Origin: Denitromonas sp.
Lineage (GTDB): Bacteria; Pseudomonadota; Gammaproteobacteria; Burkholderiales; Rhodocyclaceae
DNA: 64,000 nucleotides
Direction of reading: 5' to 3'
NCBI RefSeq assembly: GCF_034676725.1
Contig: NZ_JAUCBR010000004.1
Coordinates: 2,680,001-2,744,000 of the forward strand
Positions 1 through 7,687 of this stretch are shown here, piece by piece; within the stretch, counting starts at the first letter, position 1; every line of letters begins with the position of its first letter. The notes under the pieces were generated by a model. That model was not told the DNA's origin and did no database searches. It worked only from the letters and a program-made list of their open reading frames with translations. A program made the position numbers and the translations under genes.

Positions 1-957
1 CTCGCTGAGCAGTTTATTTCTGCTCTTCCTGTGTCCTTTCAAGCTGCACTGCGTACGTCTAGGGTTCAGGGTAAGGAGTTGCAGGAAAACGGGGCGGTTG
101 AGCCCGGCGAGCTATGGCAGCCATGGGCGACGTTTTTCCTCGGCCGCTTCCCGGATATTCCTCCCTCGGAGTACCCGTACGCCAGTCAGTATCTTCTTGC
201 CCTGGAGCGCGCCTTGGTTCGACCCTCAATGCTGCTCCAGCAGGAGCGGTACGTTGAGGCTGTGTCCGCGATGTCGTGCAGTCCCGTCTTGCGCGATTTC
301 ATGTCGCCCGAGGTCACTGCTGCCATGCGTGCGGTGACATCTCCAAAACGCTTGGTGTTCGTGCAATGGGCGATTCACATTGAGGTCGCCCTTTCTTATA
401 TAGCAGCTTGGGGCGCGTTCCTGCCCGAGAAGGGGCGCTCTGAGCTACAACACGACCTGCAATTGCTTGTCGCAGGAAAGTCTGCTGAGGACTGCACGCC
501 TCTGCAGGTCTTTTTCGGCCTCCTATTGCGCGATGCAAGCGTCGCTAGTCAGGCTGAATTCGTAGATTTGTTGAATCAGCACGGGGTGCAGGTCGAACTG
601 CGAACTTTGCAGCGATGGAGTGCCGGGAAGACCGTTCCTGAAGAGGCTTACGTCCGGCTCATCGCAAAGATGCTACGACCAGACAATACGGACCATATTC
701 TCGATTTGTACGATGTGGCGCGACATTTGACCTTCCTTGGTTACGTCACGGAAACACTTCTGCGTCGCATTCAGCCCCATCTAGAGACCCCGGGAGCCGC
801 GTCGGTGTTTGCGCCTTGGCCGACGTTCCCCTTCAAGTGCGTGAGTTTCACCGACTGGCTAAAACGGCGCTATCCGGTTTGGTTTGACTATCACCGCAAC
901 CTGATTGCGTCCGGCGTGAGCCCTCTGGACCTCGAGCGCCGGATGCAGAGCAGCTAG
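1..957 (+). CDS. Unrecognised protein of the mobile element, probably 5'-truncated by the window edge
   Basis: I do not recognise this protein. The reading frame is open from base 1. The first in-window start is a GTG at 31, but no ribosome binding site precedes it, so the true start probably lies upstream of the window. From 31 it would be 308 residues, soluble, with no signal peptide or membrane segment. The middle part (about residues 175-205 from the GTG) looks like a helix-turn-helix, with a segment reading LNQHGVQVELRTLQRW followed by a SAGK turn, so DNA binding is possible but unproven. It ends 4 bases before the convergent small gene at 962. Its position inside the integrated element makes an accessory or cargo role likely. 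Confidence 0.55.
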   Translation, partial: LAEQFISALPVSFQAALRTSRVQGKELQENGAVEPGELWQPWATFFLGRFPDIPPSEYPYASQYLLALERALVRPSMLLQQERYVEAVSAMSCSPVLRDFMSPEVTAAMRAVTSPKRLVFVQWAIHIEVALSYIAAWGAFLPEKGRSELQHDLQLLVAGKSAEDCTPLQVFFGLLLRDASVASQAEFVDLLNQHGVQVELRTLQRWSAGKTVPEEAYVRLIAKMLRPDNTDHILDLYDVARHLTFLGYVTETLLRRIQPHLETPGAASVFAPWPTFPFKCVSFTDWLKRRYPVWFDYHRNLIASGVSPLDLERRMQSS

Positions 958-961
958 CTGA

Positions 962-1141
962 TTACTTCCCGCCCTTGGCCGGGGCATTCCCGCGGTTTCC
1001 ACCAGAAGGGTTGCCGGTCGTCGACGGCCAGTTTCCGCCCTGGAACCCGGTAGAGGGGCGGCCACCCCCCGCACCAAGGTTGCTGCCCGACTTGCCGCCC
1101 GTGTTGCCGGATTTGCCCGCAGTGCCGTTGGACTTGCTCAT
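962..1141 (-). CDS. Small Gly/Ser/Asn-rich basic protein (59 aa) of the mobile element
   Basis: A 59-residue protein starting MSKSNGTAGK and ending NAPAKGGK, built almost entirely of Gly, Ser, Asn, Thr, Pro and Lys. It is predicted to be disordered and basic. The ATG at 1141 was chosen over an upstream in-frame start because an AGGAG ribosome binding site lies 8 bases before it. It is downstream of the replicase on the same strand (129 bases), so co-transcription is plausible. Similar small disordered proteins accompany genes of integrative elements, but I know of no assigned function. Low-complexity composition makes homology calls unreliable. Confidence 0.5.
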   Translation of the reverse strand: MSKSNGTAGKSGNTGGKSGSNLGAGGGRPSTGFQGGNWPSTTGNPSGGNRGNAPAKGGK

Positions 1142-1270
1142 GACTTTCTCCTGTTGTGAATCGCCGAAATTGGCTGGGGCCAGTGTGCGCTCCAAGGCGG
1201 TGCGGTCCAACGACAGGGTTTGGAAAACCACTCCTCCCCTTGGCGTAGCGTCGGCAGGAGAGGGTGCGCA

Positions 1271-2221
1271 TCAGTGCTCAAGGCGTACCTCGCTCGCCCC
1301 GCCGCCGCTGTTATCTGATATGGCATCAGTGCAACAGTCCAGGGGCAGGGTGCCAGCCTTCTTTCGGTTGTAGTACGTCCGCCTAGAGACGCCCAGCCTC
1401 TCCCAAGGTGCCGAACGTTCGACCGAAGCGGGGCGTGGCTGGCTCCACCGCTTCTGCGCCCGGCTTCGCTGCAGGCTGCTGAACGCTTCGAGACTGAAGC
1501 GGCGCCAAGTCCACTTGGCGACCGATTTCGCGACGGCCCGAACCTCGGGGAAGGCCAGAGGCGTAGCGAAGCGTGAGTTCAGCCCCTCGGCCTCGTGGAG
1601 CAGCGCGCGCGCCCACAGCTCCTGATTCGCGTCAGCGCTCTTGTACGTGCGCACCATGCTGTACGACCAACTCCGTAGGTGGTCGAACAGCGTCACATTT
1701 CGTCCGAGGCCGACGTTCTCTTCGGACAGGCGCGAGGGCTTGGGCAGGGTGACCCAGTCGGCCAGTTCTTCGAGCGAATACGCGCGGTCGTGGATGAACC
1801 AGGTCTTCCACTGTCCATGAAGGGGATTTTTGCTCACAAGCCCTGAGTAACGCGGGTCCGCTTTCAGGCCGAGCCGGAATGCCGACTCAATCGCCGCTGC
1901 GTAGCGCAGCGGCTTGTCACGGCCAGCGGGCGCGGTGATGACGGGCACCTCAAGCAGGTAGCCGTAGTGAGCATGCGTATTGACCGGATTGACGGCAATC
2001 CAGTTGGGGGCCGGGAGGTTGGCGGTCTCCCAGGCAATCGCTGCAAGCGGAATGTCGACGTCAAATACTAGCCAATGGCGGACGTAGGCCGGGTTGAGCT
2101 GGAGGTGGCTTTTCTCGACTGCGATGCTCGCGGGTCGGATGATGAGTCCGCGCTCAAGATTGTCGGTGCAATACGGGCGTCGGGGGAGTCTATCTACAAT
2201 AAGGTCGGTCAGGGAGCTCAT
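1271..2221 (-). CDS. Plasmid-type replication initiator / replicase family protein (ColE2 RepA-like, primase-C-terminal type)
   Basis: A 316-residue protein that resembles the replicase family of ColE2-type plasmids, whose members prime or initiate replication at a compact origin. Visible family features are an acidic DVD (about residues 54-56) and the block NPVNTHAHYGYLL (about 78-90) of the catalytic half. A basic middle region follows (about 150-250), then a C-terminal helix-turn-helix-like segment around ERLGVSRRTYYNRKKAG (about 273-289). The start at 2221 is preceded by a hairpin and not by a free ribosome binding site (see 2222-2240). It suggests that the integrated element can replicate after excision, or descends from a plasmid. 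Family assignment is by motif recognition only. Confidence 0.75.
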   Translation of the reverse strand: MSSLTDLIVDRLPRRPYCTDNLERGLIIRPASIAVEKSHLQLNPAYVRHWLVFDVDIPLAAIAWETANLPAPNWIAVNPVNTHAHYGYLLEVPVITAPAGRDKPLRYAAAIESAFRLGLKADPRYSGLVSKNPLHGQWKTWFIHDRAYSLEELADWVTLPKPSRLSEENVGLGRNVTLFDHLRSWSYSMVRTYKSADANQELWARALLHEAEGLNSRFATPLAFPEVRAVAKSVAKWTWRRFSLEAFSSLQRSRAQKRWSQPRPASVERSAPWERLGVSRRTYYNRKKAGTLPLDCCTDAISDNSGGGASEVRLEH

Positions 2222-2240
2222 GGGCCATCTCTGATGGCCC
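2222..2240 (-). promoter_or_regulatory. Hairpin directly abutting the replicase start codon
   Basis: A perfect 8-bp inverted repeat (2222-2229 with 2233-2240, loop of 3) ends at the base before the replicase ATG. In the mRNA this places a stable GC-rich stem where the ribosome binding site should be. ColE2-type rep genes are known to use a structured leader without a normal Shine-Dalgarno sequence, controlled by an antisense RNA. The same control here is inferred from the position only. Confidence 0.55.
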
Positions 2241-2353
2241 CCGTTGCGTTACTTTGCTTTTTGCCTTGTGCTTCAGTGTTTCGATGTGTTTTGTCCTCAC
2301 CGCGACAGGGGGACTGGGTGCGTTGAAGGAAAGTCAGTTGGTTGGGTGGAAGG

Positions 2354-2995
2354 TTAGCTTGTCTTGTTGCTCGCACCTCCCGTCTTGGCACTCGTATGCC
2401 CTGCTGCAGCGAGGGCGGCGATGAGTTCCTTCAGTTGAGTGCGCAGCGACTCCGACTCGCCGCGCAGGCGTGCGGCTTCTTCGGCTTTCTTTGCCGTCTC
2501 TGCCTGGCTCGACGCAAGCGCCTGTTCGAGCGCTTTGACGCGGCCTGCGCTCGCCCGGGCCTCTGCCAACTCAAGCTCAAGGTGACGCTGTTGCTGGTGC
2601 AGTTGCTCGATGGTGCCGCTCTGTGTGGTCTCGATGTGTTCGAGTCGCTCGACTTCTGAGAGCGCAGTTGCGAGTTCAGCCCGAGCCGCTGCAACCTTGG
2701 CCCGTGCCTGCTCCTCGAGTTGTTGGGTCTTCTCGTTTGCCAAGCGCGTAGCAGCCGACCAGATAGCGCCGGCGAACTCCTGGGCGCGCCCCTGCAGCTC
2801 GGGAGGCATTGTTTGAGCTGCTGCGCCAGCCATGCTTCTGTTCTCGCGCCACGCATCGAGACTGCGCTTCACAGTCGTGTAGGAGCCGCCGCCAATGCGC
2901 GACTGGACGGCCTTGATGGATGGCTCTCCACCCTCGGACAGGATGGTTTCAGCGGTTTGTGCGACGAGTTCGTCGTCGGCGAGTCTGCGTGCCAT
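2354..2995 (-). CDS. KfrA-like DNA-binding protein with long coiled coil
   Basis: A 213-residue protein with the N-terminal domain of plasmid KfrA proteins (about residues 1-70). It contains a pattern typical of that family, SIKAVQSRIGGGSYTTVKRS, at about 26-45, which forms the helix-turn-helix. Residues about 85-195 are an Ala/Glu/Gln-rich heptad pattern, so a long coiled coil is expected. KfrA proteins are autorepressors that also help plasmid maintenance or organisation. The ATG at 2995 has a GGAG ribosome binding site. A perfect 27-bp palindromic region lies just upstream at 3023-3049 and is the obvious operator. The neighbouring replicase supports plasmid or ICE ancestry. Confidence 0.82.
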   Translation of the reverse strand: MARRLADDELVAQTAETILSEGGEPSIKAVQSRIGGGSYTTVKRSLDAWRENRSMAGAAAQTMPPELQGRAQEFAGAIWSAATRLANEKTQQLEEQARAKVAAARAELATALSEVERLEHIETTQSGTIEQLHQQQRHLELELAEARASAGRVKALEQALASSQAETAKKAEEAARLRGESESLRTQLKELIAALAAAGHTSAKTGGASNKTS

Positions 2996-3022
2996 ATGAA
3001 TCTCCGTTGGAAAAGAATGACG

Positions 3023-3049
3023 TTACCGTAATTACGATAATTACGGTAA
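3023..3049. promoter_or_regulatory. Palindromic operator upstream of kfrA-like gene
   Basis: Two 12-base arms (3023-3034 and 3038-3049) are perfect reverse complements around a 3-base centre. A further partial half-site starting TTACCAT follows at 3050-3056. The sequence is strikingly AT-rich for this genome and sits 28-54 bases before the kfrA-like start codon. KfrA-family proteins are known autorepressors binding repeats at their own promoter, so an autoregulatory operator is the likely role. Confidence 0.7.
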
Positions 3050-3168
3050 TTACCATAACGGCTTGTTGAAAAGAGGGGCGCCGCTGGATGGCGCCCTACT
3101 GGTGTGGTCAAGCTCGGAGGCAGCGTCTTGTTCGACGGTTGCCGGACAATTCGCCAAGTCGGTGCCGA

Positions 3169-3426
3169 TTAGTTCATCGTCCAGGCTTCTTGTGCCGCGA
3201 ACATACGGCGCTGCCATGCTTTGACAGCCACTTCGCTCCAGTAGACATGCTTGCCGACTCGAACCGGGGGCGGGAAGGTGCCTGCGTTGACCATGTTCTC
3301 AATCGTCCGTGGTGAGACGGCCAGGCGCTCGCACAGCGATGCTTTGTTGAGCAGTTCGGCGACCTGCTGGGGAGGGAGGGGTAGGGTGACCGTATTGGTG
3401 TCGTGACTGGTGCGCGCTCTGGGCAT
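3169..3426 (-). CDS. AlpA-family / excisionase-like helix-turn-helix protein
   Basis: An 85-residue protein. Its segment from about residue 30 to 70 is a winged-helix/MerR-like DNA-binding domain of the AlpA/HTH_17 excisionase type, with a first helix LCERLAVSPRTIENMVNAG followed by the FPPPVRVGKHVYWS wing. Such proteins act as excision factors or transcription activators of integrases. The ATG at 3426 was chosen because an AAGGA ribosome binding site precedes it; the frame stays open far upstream but lacks family similarity there. The gene lies close to the attachment site at 3836-3881, as usual for such factors. No integrase gene is visible between them. Confidence 0.8.
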   Translation of the reverse strand: MPRARTSHDTNTVTLPLPPQQVAELLNKASLCERLAVSPRTIENMVNAGTFPPPVRVGKHVYWSEVAVKAWQRRMFAAQEAWTMN

Positions 3427-3835
3427 AACAAGTCCTTGAGGGAGAGATGAACGCGGCGGTATAGGAGAGACAGAGGGGCCAGTTGAGCAAACGGGGCAAC
3501 TTTTTTTTGCGCGGGCAGGAATCTCCTGTCTCGGCAGGCAAATTTTTTCGAGGACTGGATGGCCCGGCTCAGGGTGAGCGAGATGAGGGTGTGGGTGGCG
3601 ATTGCTCTGTCGCCGTGCTCCGTTAGGGCGGTTTGGGGCGTGGCGCCTTTCGCTTTCGCCCGACTTGCCTACCCCGAGGTGGGTCGTGCTAAGCTTCATC
3701 GCACCGGCCCGCTCTGGCTTTTTTCTGGCGAGCCGGTTAGGAGTTGGCTGCGCTCGACTGCGTTCGTGTGCGGTTAAGTGCTTGATAATTTGGCTGGATT
3801 CGTTCGGTTGCGCGACGTATAAATGCAATTAATGC
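3427..3835. other. Intergenic stretch between excisionase gene and attachment site
   Basis: About 410 bases with no convincing gene: the short open frames have no ribosome binding site or family resemblance. It includes a run of eight T around 3500 and a small imperfect inverted repeat near 3530. It probably holds the excisionase promoter and arm-type binding sites for recombination proteins, but I cannot define them. Confidence 0.4.
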
Positions 3836-3881
3836 ATTGAAAATCCGCGTGTCCTTGGTTCGATTCCGAGACTGGCCACCA
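3836..3881 (+). repeat. Attachment site: 3' fragment of tRNA-Phe(GAA)
   Basis: The anticodon GAA (3839-3841), the 3' anticodon stem (3844-3848), T stem-loop (3854-3870), 3' acceptor strand (3871-3877), discriminator A and CCA (3879-3881) match bacterial tRNA-Phe. The 5' half is absent: upstream bases no longer pair with the anticodon stem. Integrases commonly use tRNA 3' ends and leave such a duplicate at the distal end of the element. This therefore marks the junction between the mobile element (left) and the chromosome (right). The complete tRNA-Phe should lie at the other end, outside the window. Confidence 0.85.
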
Positions 3882-3887
3882 AAACAC

Positions 3888-3918
3888 AAAAACGCCGATC
3901 CGATGGGTCGGCGTTTTT
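3888..3918 (+). terminator. Rho-independent terminator behind the tRNA-Phe fragment
   Basis: An 11-bp perfect stem (3888-3898 with 3908-3918, loop 3899-3907) ends in five T. It is the original terminator of the tRNA-Phe gene, left on the chromosomal side when the element integrated. It also insulates hemA from transcription coming from the element. Confidence 0.8.
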
Positions 3919-3975
3919 CATTTTCGCCTCCCCCTGTGGTGCCCGGTCCGGACGTTTCGGCTGATAATGCTCAAG

Positions 3976-4003
3976 CTTTGGGGGCGGGGCCGGGTGATAT
4001 AAT
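3976..4003 (+). promoter_or_regulatory. Candidate sigma70 promoter of hemA
   Basis: A consensus -10 box TATAAT lies at 3998-4003. The only -35 candidate at suitable spacing (CTTTGG at 3976-3981, 16-base spacer) is poor. The box is 32 bases before the hemA start and is the only consensus -10 hexamer in this gap. Confidence 0.45.
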
Positions 4004-4035
4004 TCGCGCTCTGTTCGCCCCAGACCAACCGCTGC

Positions 4036-5292
4036 ATGCCTCTTTTCGCCCTTGGCTTGAACCACCACACGGCACCGCTCGCCATTCGAGAGCGCGTGTC
4101 GTTTCAGCCTGAGCGTCTGCTGGGCGCGCTCAAGGATCTGACCGCGGCGCAGGTGCAGGAGGCCGCCATTTTGTCGACCTGCAACCGGACCGAGGTCTAC
4201 TTCTCGACCGAGGCGCCGGAGTTCGCGGCCGACTGGCTGGCGCGATACCACAATCTGCCGCTGGCCGATGTGGCGCCGTATCTCTATACCTTCCCGGCGC
4301 AGGACGCCGTCCGTCATGTGTTCCGCGTGGCCAGCGGGCTTGACTCGATGGTGCTGGGCGAGCCGCAGATTCTCGGGCAGGTGAAGGACGCCGTGCGCCA
4401 CGCCGAAGCTGCCGGCACGCTCGGCACCACCTTGCACCAGCTGTTCCAGCGCACCTTCTCGGTCGCCAAGGAAGTGCGCTCCTCGACCGCGATCGGCGCC
4501 AACGTGGTGTCGATGGCCGCCGCCTCGGTGCATCTGGCCGAGCGCATTTTCGAGCGCATGTCGGATCAGCGGGTGCTGTTCATTGGCGCCGGCGAGATGA
4601 TCGAGCTGTGCGCGGCGCACTTCGCCGGCACCAAACCACGTCGGCTGACGATTGCCAACCGCACCGAGGCCCGCGCGCAGGGCCTCGCTGAGCGCTTCGG
4701 CGGCGACACCCTGCGCCTCGATCTGATCGGCGATGTGATGTCGCAGTACGACGTGATCGTCTCCTGTACGGCGGCGCCGCTGCCGATCATCGGCCTGGGC
4801 ATGGTCGAGCGCGCGCTCAAGGCGCGGCGCCACCGCCCGATGGTGATGGTCGACCTCGCCGTGCCGCGCGACATCGAGCGCGAGATCGGCGATCTGGACG
4901 ATGTCTTTTTGTATACCGTGGATGATCTCGCCCAGCTGGTGGCCTCCGGCAAGGAGACGCGGCAGTCGGCGGTGGTCGAGGCCGAGTCGATCATCGAAGA
5001 GCGGGTGCGCGGCTTTTTCGCCTGGATGGAAGGGCGCGAGGCCGTGCCGGTGATTCGTGCCCTGCGCGAGGAGGCCGAGCGGGTGCGCCAGCAGGAGCTG
5101 ATGCGTGCCGCCAAGCGTCTGGCCAAGGGCGACGATCCGCAGAAGGTGCTCGAGGCCTTGAGCCAGGGCATCACCAACAAGCTCATTCACGGGCCTTCGC
5201 GCTACCTCAACCAGGCCGAAGGCGAGGCGCTGATCGAGGCCGGCCGTGTGGTCAGCACCCTGTTCCAGCTCGATCGCAGCGACCGCCACTAG
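4036..5292 (+). CDS. hemA: Glutamyl-tRNA reductase
   Basis: Catalyses NADPH-dependent reduction of glutamyl-tRNA(Glu) to glutamate-1-semialdehyde, the first committed step of the C5 haem pathway. The 418 residues have the expected length. The N-terminal catalytic domain carries the thioester cysteine (Cys49 in STCNRTEVY). The NADPH-binding Rossmann domain shows GAGEM (184-188), and the C-terminal part is the helical dimerisation domain. It opens an operon with prfA, prmC and grxD, a gene order common in beta- and gammaproteobacteria. A TATAAT box precedes it at 3998. Confidence 0.97.
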   Translation: MPLFALGLNHHTAPLAIRERVSFQPERLLGALKDLTAAQVQEAAILSTCNRTEVYFSTEAPEFAADWLARYHNLPLADVAPYLYTFPAQDAVRHVFRVASGLDSMVLGEPQILGQVKDAVRHAEAAGTLGTTLHQLFQRTFSVAKEVRSSTAIGANVVSMAAASVHLAERIFERMSDQRVLFIGAGEMIELCAAHFAGTKPRRLTIANRTEARAQGLAERFGGDTLRLDLIGDVMSQYDVIVSCTAAPLPIIGLGMVERALKARRHRPMVMVDLAVPRDIEREIGDLDDVFLYTVDDLAQLVASGKETRQSAVVEAESIIEERVRGFFAWMEGREAVPVIRALREEAERVRQQELMRAAKRLAKGDDPQKVLEALSQGITNKLIHGPSRYLNQAEGEALIEAGRVVSTLFQLDRSDRH

Positions 5293-5337
5293 CCCGATGC
5301 CCTGACGCCGCGCCGCCGTGTGCGCGACGGACCCCTC

Positions 5338-6423
5338 ATGAAACCATCCATCCGCGAAAAACTTGAGCAGCTTGCCGTCCGTCTCGAAGAGATCGACCGC
5401 CAGATGTCGGACGGCGCCACGCCGCTCGACGGCGCGACGCTGCGCCGCCTCGGCCAGGAACGCGCCGAGCTTGAGCCGGCGGTGCTGGCCTATGCCGACT
5501 ACCGCCAGGCCGAGGACGACGCCAAGGCCGCCCGCGAGATGCTGGGCGATCCGGAGATGGCGGCGCTGGCGCGCGAAGAGATCGAGGATTGCGACCAGCG
5601 GCTGATTGCGCTCGAGAAGACGCTGCAGACAGCCTTGCTGCCGAAGGATCCGGACGACCGGCGCAACCTCTTCCTCGAAGTGCGCGCCGGCACCGGGGGG
5701 GACGAGGCGGCACTGTTCGCCAACGACTTGCTCCGCATGTACCTGCGCTATGCCGAATCTCGCCGCTGGAAGACCGAGACGGTGTCGCTGTCCGAATCCG
5801 AGCTTGGCGGCGTCAAGGAAGCCGTGGTGCGCATCGTCGGCGACGGCGCCTATGCCCGGCTCAAGTTCGAGTCGGGCGGCCACCGGGTGCAGCGCGTGCC
5901 GGTGACCGAAACCCAGGGTCGCATCCACACCTCGGCCTGCACGGTGGCGGTGATGCCCGAGGCCGACGAGCTGGAGGAGGTGTCGCTCAACCCGGCCGAT
6001 CTGCGCATCGACACCTATCGGGCCAGCGGCGCCGGTGGCCAGCACATCAACAAGACCGATTCGGCGGTGCGCATTACCCACCTGCCGACCGGCATCGTGG
6101 TCGAATGCCAGGACGACCGCTCGCAGCATCGCAACAAGGCCCAGGCCATGTCGGTGCTGGCCGCGCGCATCCGCGACGTGCAGCAACGTGCCCAGCGCGA
6201 CGCCGAGGCGGCCACGCGCAAGAGCCTGGTTGGCAGCGGGGATCGTTCCGAGCGCATCCGCACCTACAATTTTCCGCAGGGGCGGGTGACTGATCACCGC
6301 ATCAACCTCACCCTGTACAAGCTCGACGCAGTGCTCGAGGGCGCGCTGGACGAGATCATCGACGCGCTGACCGCCGAGCATCAGGCCGACCAGCTCGCCG
6401 CCTTGGCCGATGACGCCCATTGA
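5338..6423 (+). CDS. prfA: Peptide chain release factor 1
   Basis: Class I release factor that reads UAA and UAG and triggers peptidyl-tRNA hydrolysis on the ribosome. At 361 residues it has the normal length. The stop-codon-reading PxT motif is PVT (188-190), and the catalytic GGQ is at 233-235 within GAGGQHINKTDSAVR. The start MKPSIREK at 5338 was preferred to a GTG-type extension at 5320 because family members begin here. The 3' end overlaps the start of prmC, the methyltransferase that modifies the GGQ glutamine, so the enzyme and its substrate are translationally coupled. Confidence 0.97.
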   Translation: MKPSIREKLEQLAVRLEEIDRQMSDGATPLDGATLRRLGQERAELEPAVLAYADYRQAEDDAKAAREMLGDPEMAALAREEIEDCDQRLIALEKTLQTALLPKDPDDRRNLFLEVRAGTGGDEAALFANDLLRMYLRYAESRRWKTETVSLSESELGGVKEAVVRIVGDGAYARLKFESGGHRVQRVPVTETQGRIHTSACTVAVMPEADELEEVSLNPADLRIDTYRASGAGGQHINKTDSAVRITHLPTGIVVECQDDRSQHRNKAQAMSVLAARIRDVQQRAQRDAEAATRKSLVGSGDRSERIRTYNFPQGRVTDHRINLTLYKLDAVLEGALDEIIDALTAEHQADQLAALADDAH

Positions 6424-7255
6424 CACGGTGGGCGCCGCGCTGGCGGCCTGCCGTGGCCGCATCGACCGTGTCGATGCCCGCATCCTGCTCGCCGAAGCGA
6501 TTGGCCGCCCGGCCAGTTTCCTCATCGCCCATCCCGAAGCGCCACTGACCACCGCCGAGCAGCAGCGCTTTTGCGATTGGCTCACGCGCCGCGAGGCGGG
6601 CGAGCCGGTGGCCTACCTGGTTGGCACCCGCGAGTTCTATGGCCGCCGATTCGCGGTGTCGCCGGCGGTGCTGATCCCGCGCCCGGAAACCGAGGGCATC
6701 GTCGAGATCGCGCGCGAGGCTTTTTCTCAGCCACCGGCCGCCGTCCTGGATCTGGGCACGGGCAGTGGCGCGCTGGCGGTCACCCTGGCCTTGTGCTGGC
6801 CACAGGCGGCGGTGATGGCGGTCGACCGTTCGCCAGCGGCGCTGGCGGTCGCCGCGCACAACGCGCAGCAGCTTGGCGCCAGGGTGGCGTTCATCGAGAG
6901 CGACTGGTTCTCGGCCGTGCCGGCCTCGGCCCGGTTCGACCTGATCGTGTCGAACCCGCCCTATGTGGCCGAGGCCGATCCGCATCTGGCCGAGGGCGAT
7001 GTGCGCTTCGAGCCCGCGACGGCGCTCGCCGCCGGTGCCGATGGCCTCGACGACATTCGCCGAATTGCCCGCGACGCGGTGCGTTATCTGCGCCGCGACG
7101 CTTGCCTCCTGATCGAGCATGGCTATGATCAAGCCGAGGCGGTGCGGGCTGAACTGTCTCGCGCCGGCCTGCAGCGGGTGCAAAGCTGGCCGGACCTGGC
7201 CGGCATCCTTCGCGTGTCGGGTGGCTGGCTTGACGCTGCCGCGGACGAGGCCTAG
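6410..7255 (+). CDS. prmC: Release factor N5-glutamine methyltransferase
   Basis: SAM-dependent methyltransferase that methylates the glutamine of the GGQ motif in RF1 and RF2. The 281-residue protein has a helical N-terminal substrate-recognition domain, the SAM-binding motif DLGTGSG (114-120) and the catalytic NPPY (182-185). It starts inside the end of prfA (14-base overlap). Confidence 0.97.
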   Translation: MTPIDTVGAALAACRGRIDRVDARILLAEAIGRPASFLIAHPEAPLTTAEQQRFCDWLTRREAGEPVAYLVGTREFYGRRFAVSPAVLIPRPETEGIVEIAREAFSQPPAAVLDLGTGSGALAVTLALCWPQAAVMAVDRSPAALAVAAHNAQQLGARVAFIESDWFSAVPASARFDLIVSNPPYVAEADPHLAEGDVRFEPATALAAGADGLDDIRRIARDAVRYLRRDACLLIEHGYDQAEAVRAELSRAGLQRVQSWPDLAGILRVSGGWLDAAADEA

Positions 7256-7295
7256 AATTTCCCGACTTATTAACTCAACTATTCGAGCTGTCACC

Positions 7296-7625
7296 ATGAG
7301 CGTCCAAGATCTGATCCGCGAGCAAGTCACCTCCAACCCCGTCGTGCTGTACATGAAGGGCACGCCGCAGTTCCCGCAGTGCGGTTTCTCCGCGACGGTT
7401 GCGCAGATCCTCAAGCTCTGTGGCCTGCAGAACTACGCCTCGGTCAACGTGCTGGCCGACGAGCAGATCCGCCAGGGCATCAAGGAATACGCCAACTGGC
7501 CGACCATCCCGCAGCTCTACATCAACGGCGAGTTCGTTGGTGGTTGCGACATCCTGCGCGAGATGTATGAAAACGGCGAACTGCAGGAGATGCTCAAGTC
7601 GGCCGGCCTCGGCCAGGACGCCTGA
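7296..7625 (+). CDS. grxD: Monothiol glutaredoxin (Grx4 family)
   Basis: A 109-residue CGFS-type glutaredoxin, which binds and transfers [2Fe-2S] clusters with glutathione and BolA-type partners. The motif CGFS is at residues 29-32, followed by the glutathione-binding WPTIPQLYINGEFVGGCD segment. The ATG at 7296 matches family N-termini; the longer open frame upstream overlaps prmC and is not needed. It ends the hemA operon, directly before a strong terminator at 7654. Confidence 0.95.
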   Translation: MSVQDLIREQVTSNPVVLYMKGTPQFPQCGFSATVAQILKLCGLQNYASVNVLADEQIRQGIKEYANWPTIPQLYINGEFVGGCDILREMYENGELQEMLKSAGLGQDA

Positions 7626-7653
7626 GCACGCGTTCTCCCCGCACCCGCATAGC

Positions 7654-7687
7654 GCCGACCCCTAGCCTTGGGGGTCGGCTTTTTTTT
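7654..7687. terminator. Bidirectional terminator between grxD and the convergent nucleotidyltransferase gene
   Basis: A 9-bp GC-rich perfect stem (7654-7662 with 7671-7679) followed by eight T (7680-7687) terminates the hemA operon. The stop codon of the convergent gene (7662-7664) begins inside the left arm. The stem can also serve that strand, although the complementary T-run is missing there. Confidence 0.85.

Noticed and set aside
3836..3881. Intact tRNA-Phe gene
   Set aside because: The 5' half is missing and the upstream bases do not pair with the anticodon stem, so it is a fragment.
3829..6585. A 918-codon open frame on the minus strand
   Set aside because: It is antisense to hemA and prfA over its whole length, with Arg/His/Gly-rich composition typical of GC-rich shadow frames; hemA and prfA have clear motifs.
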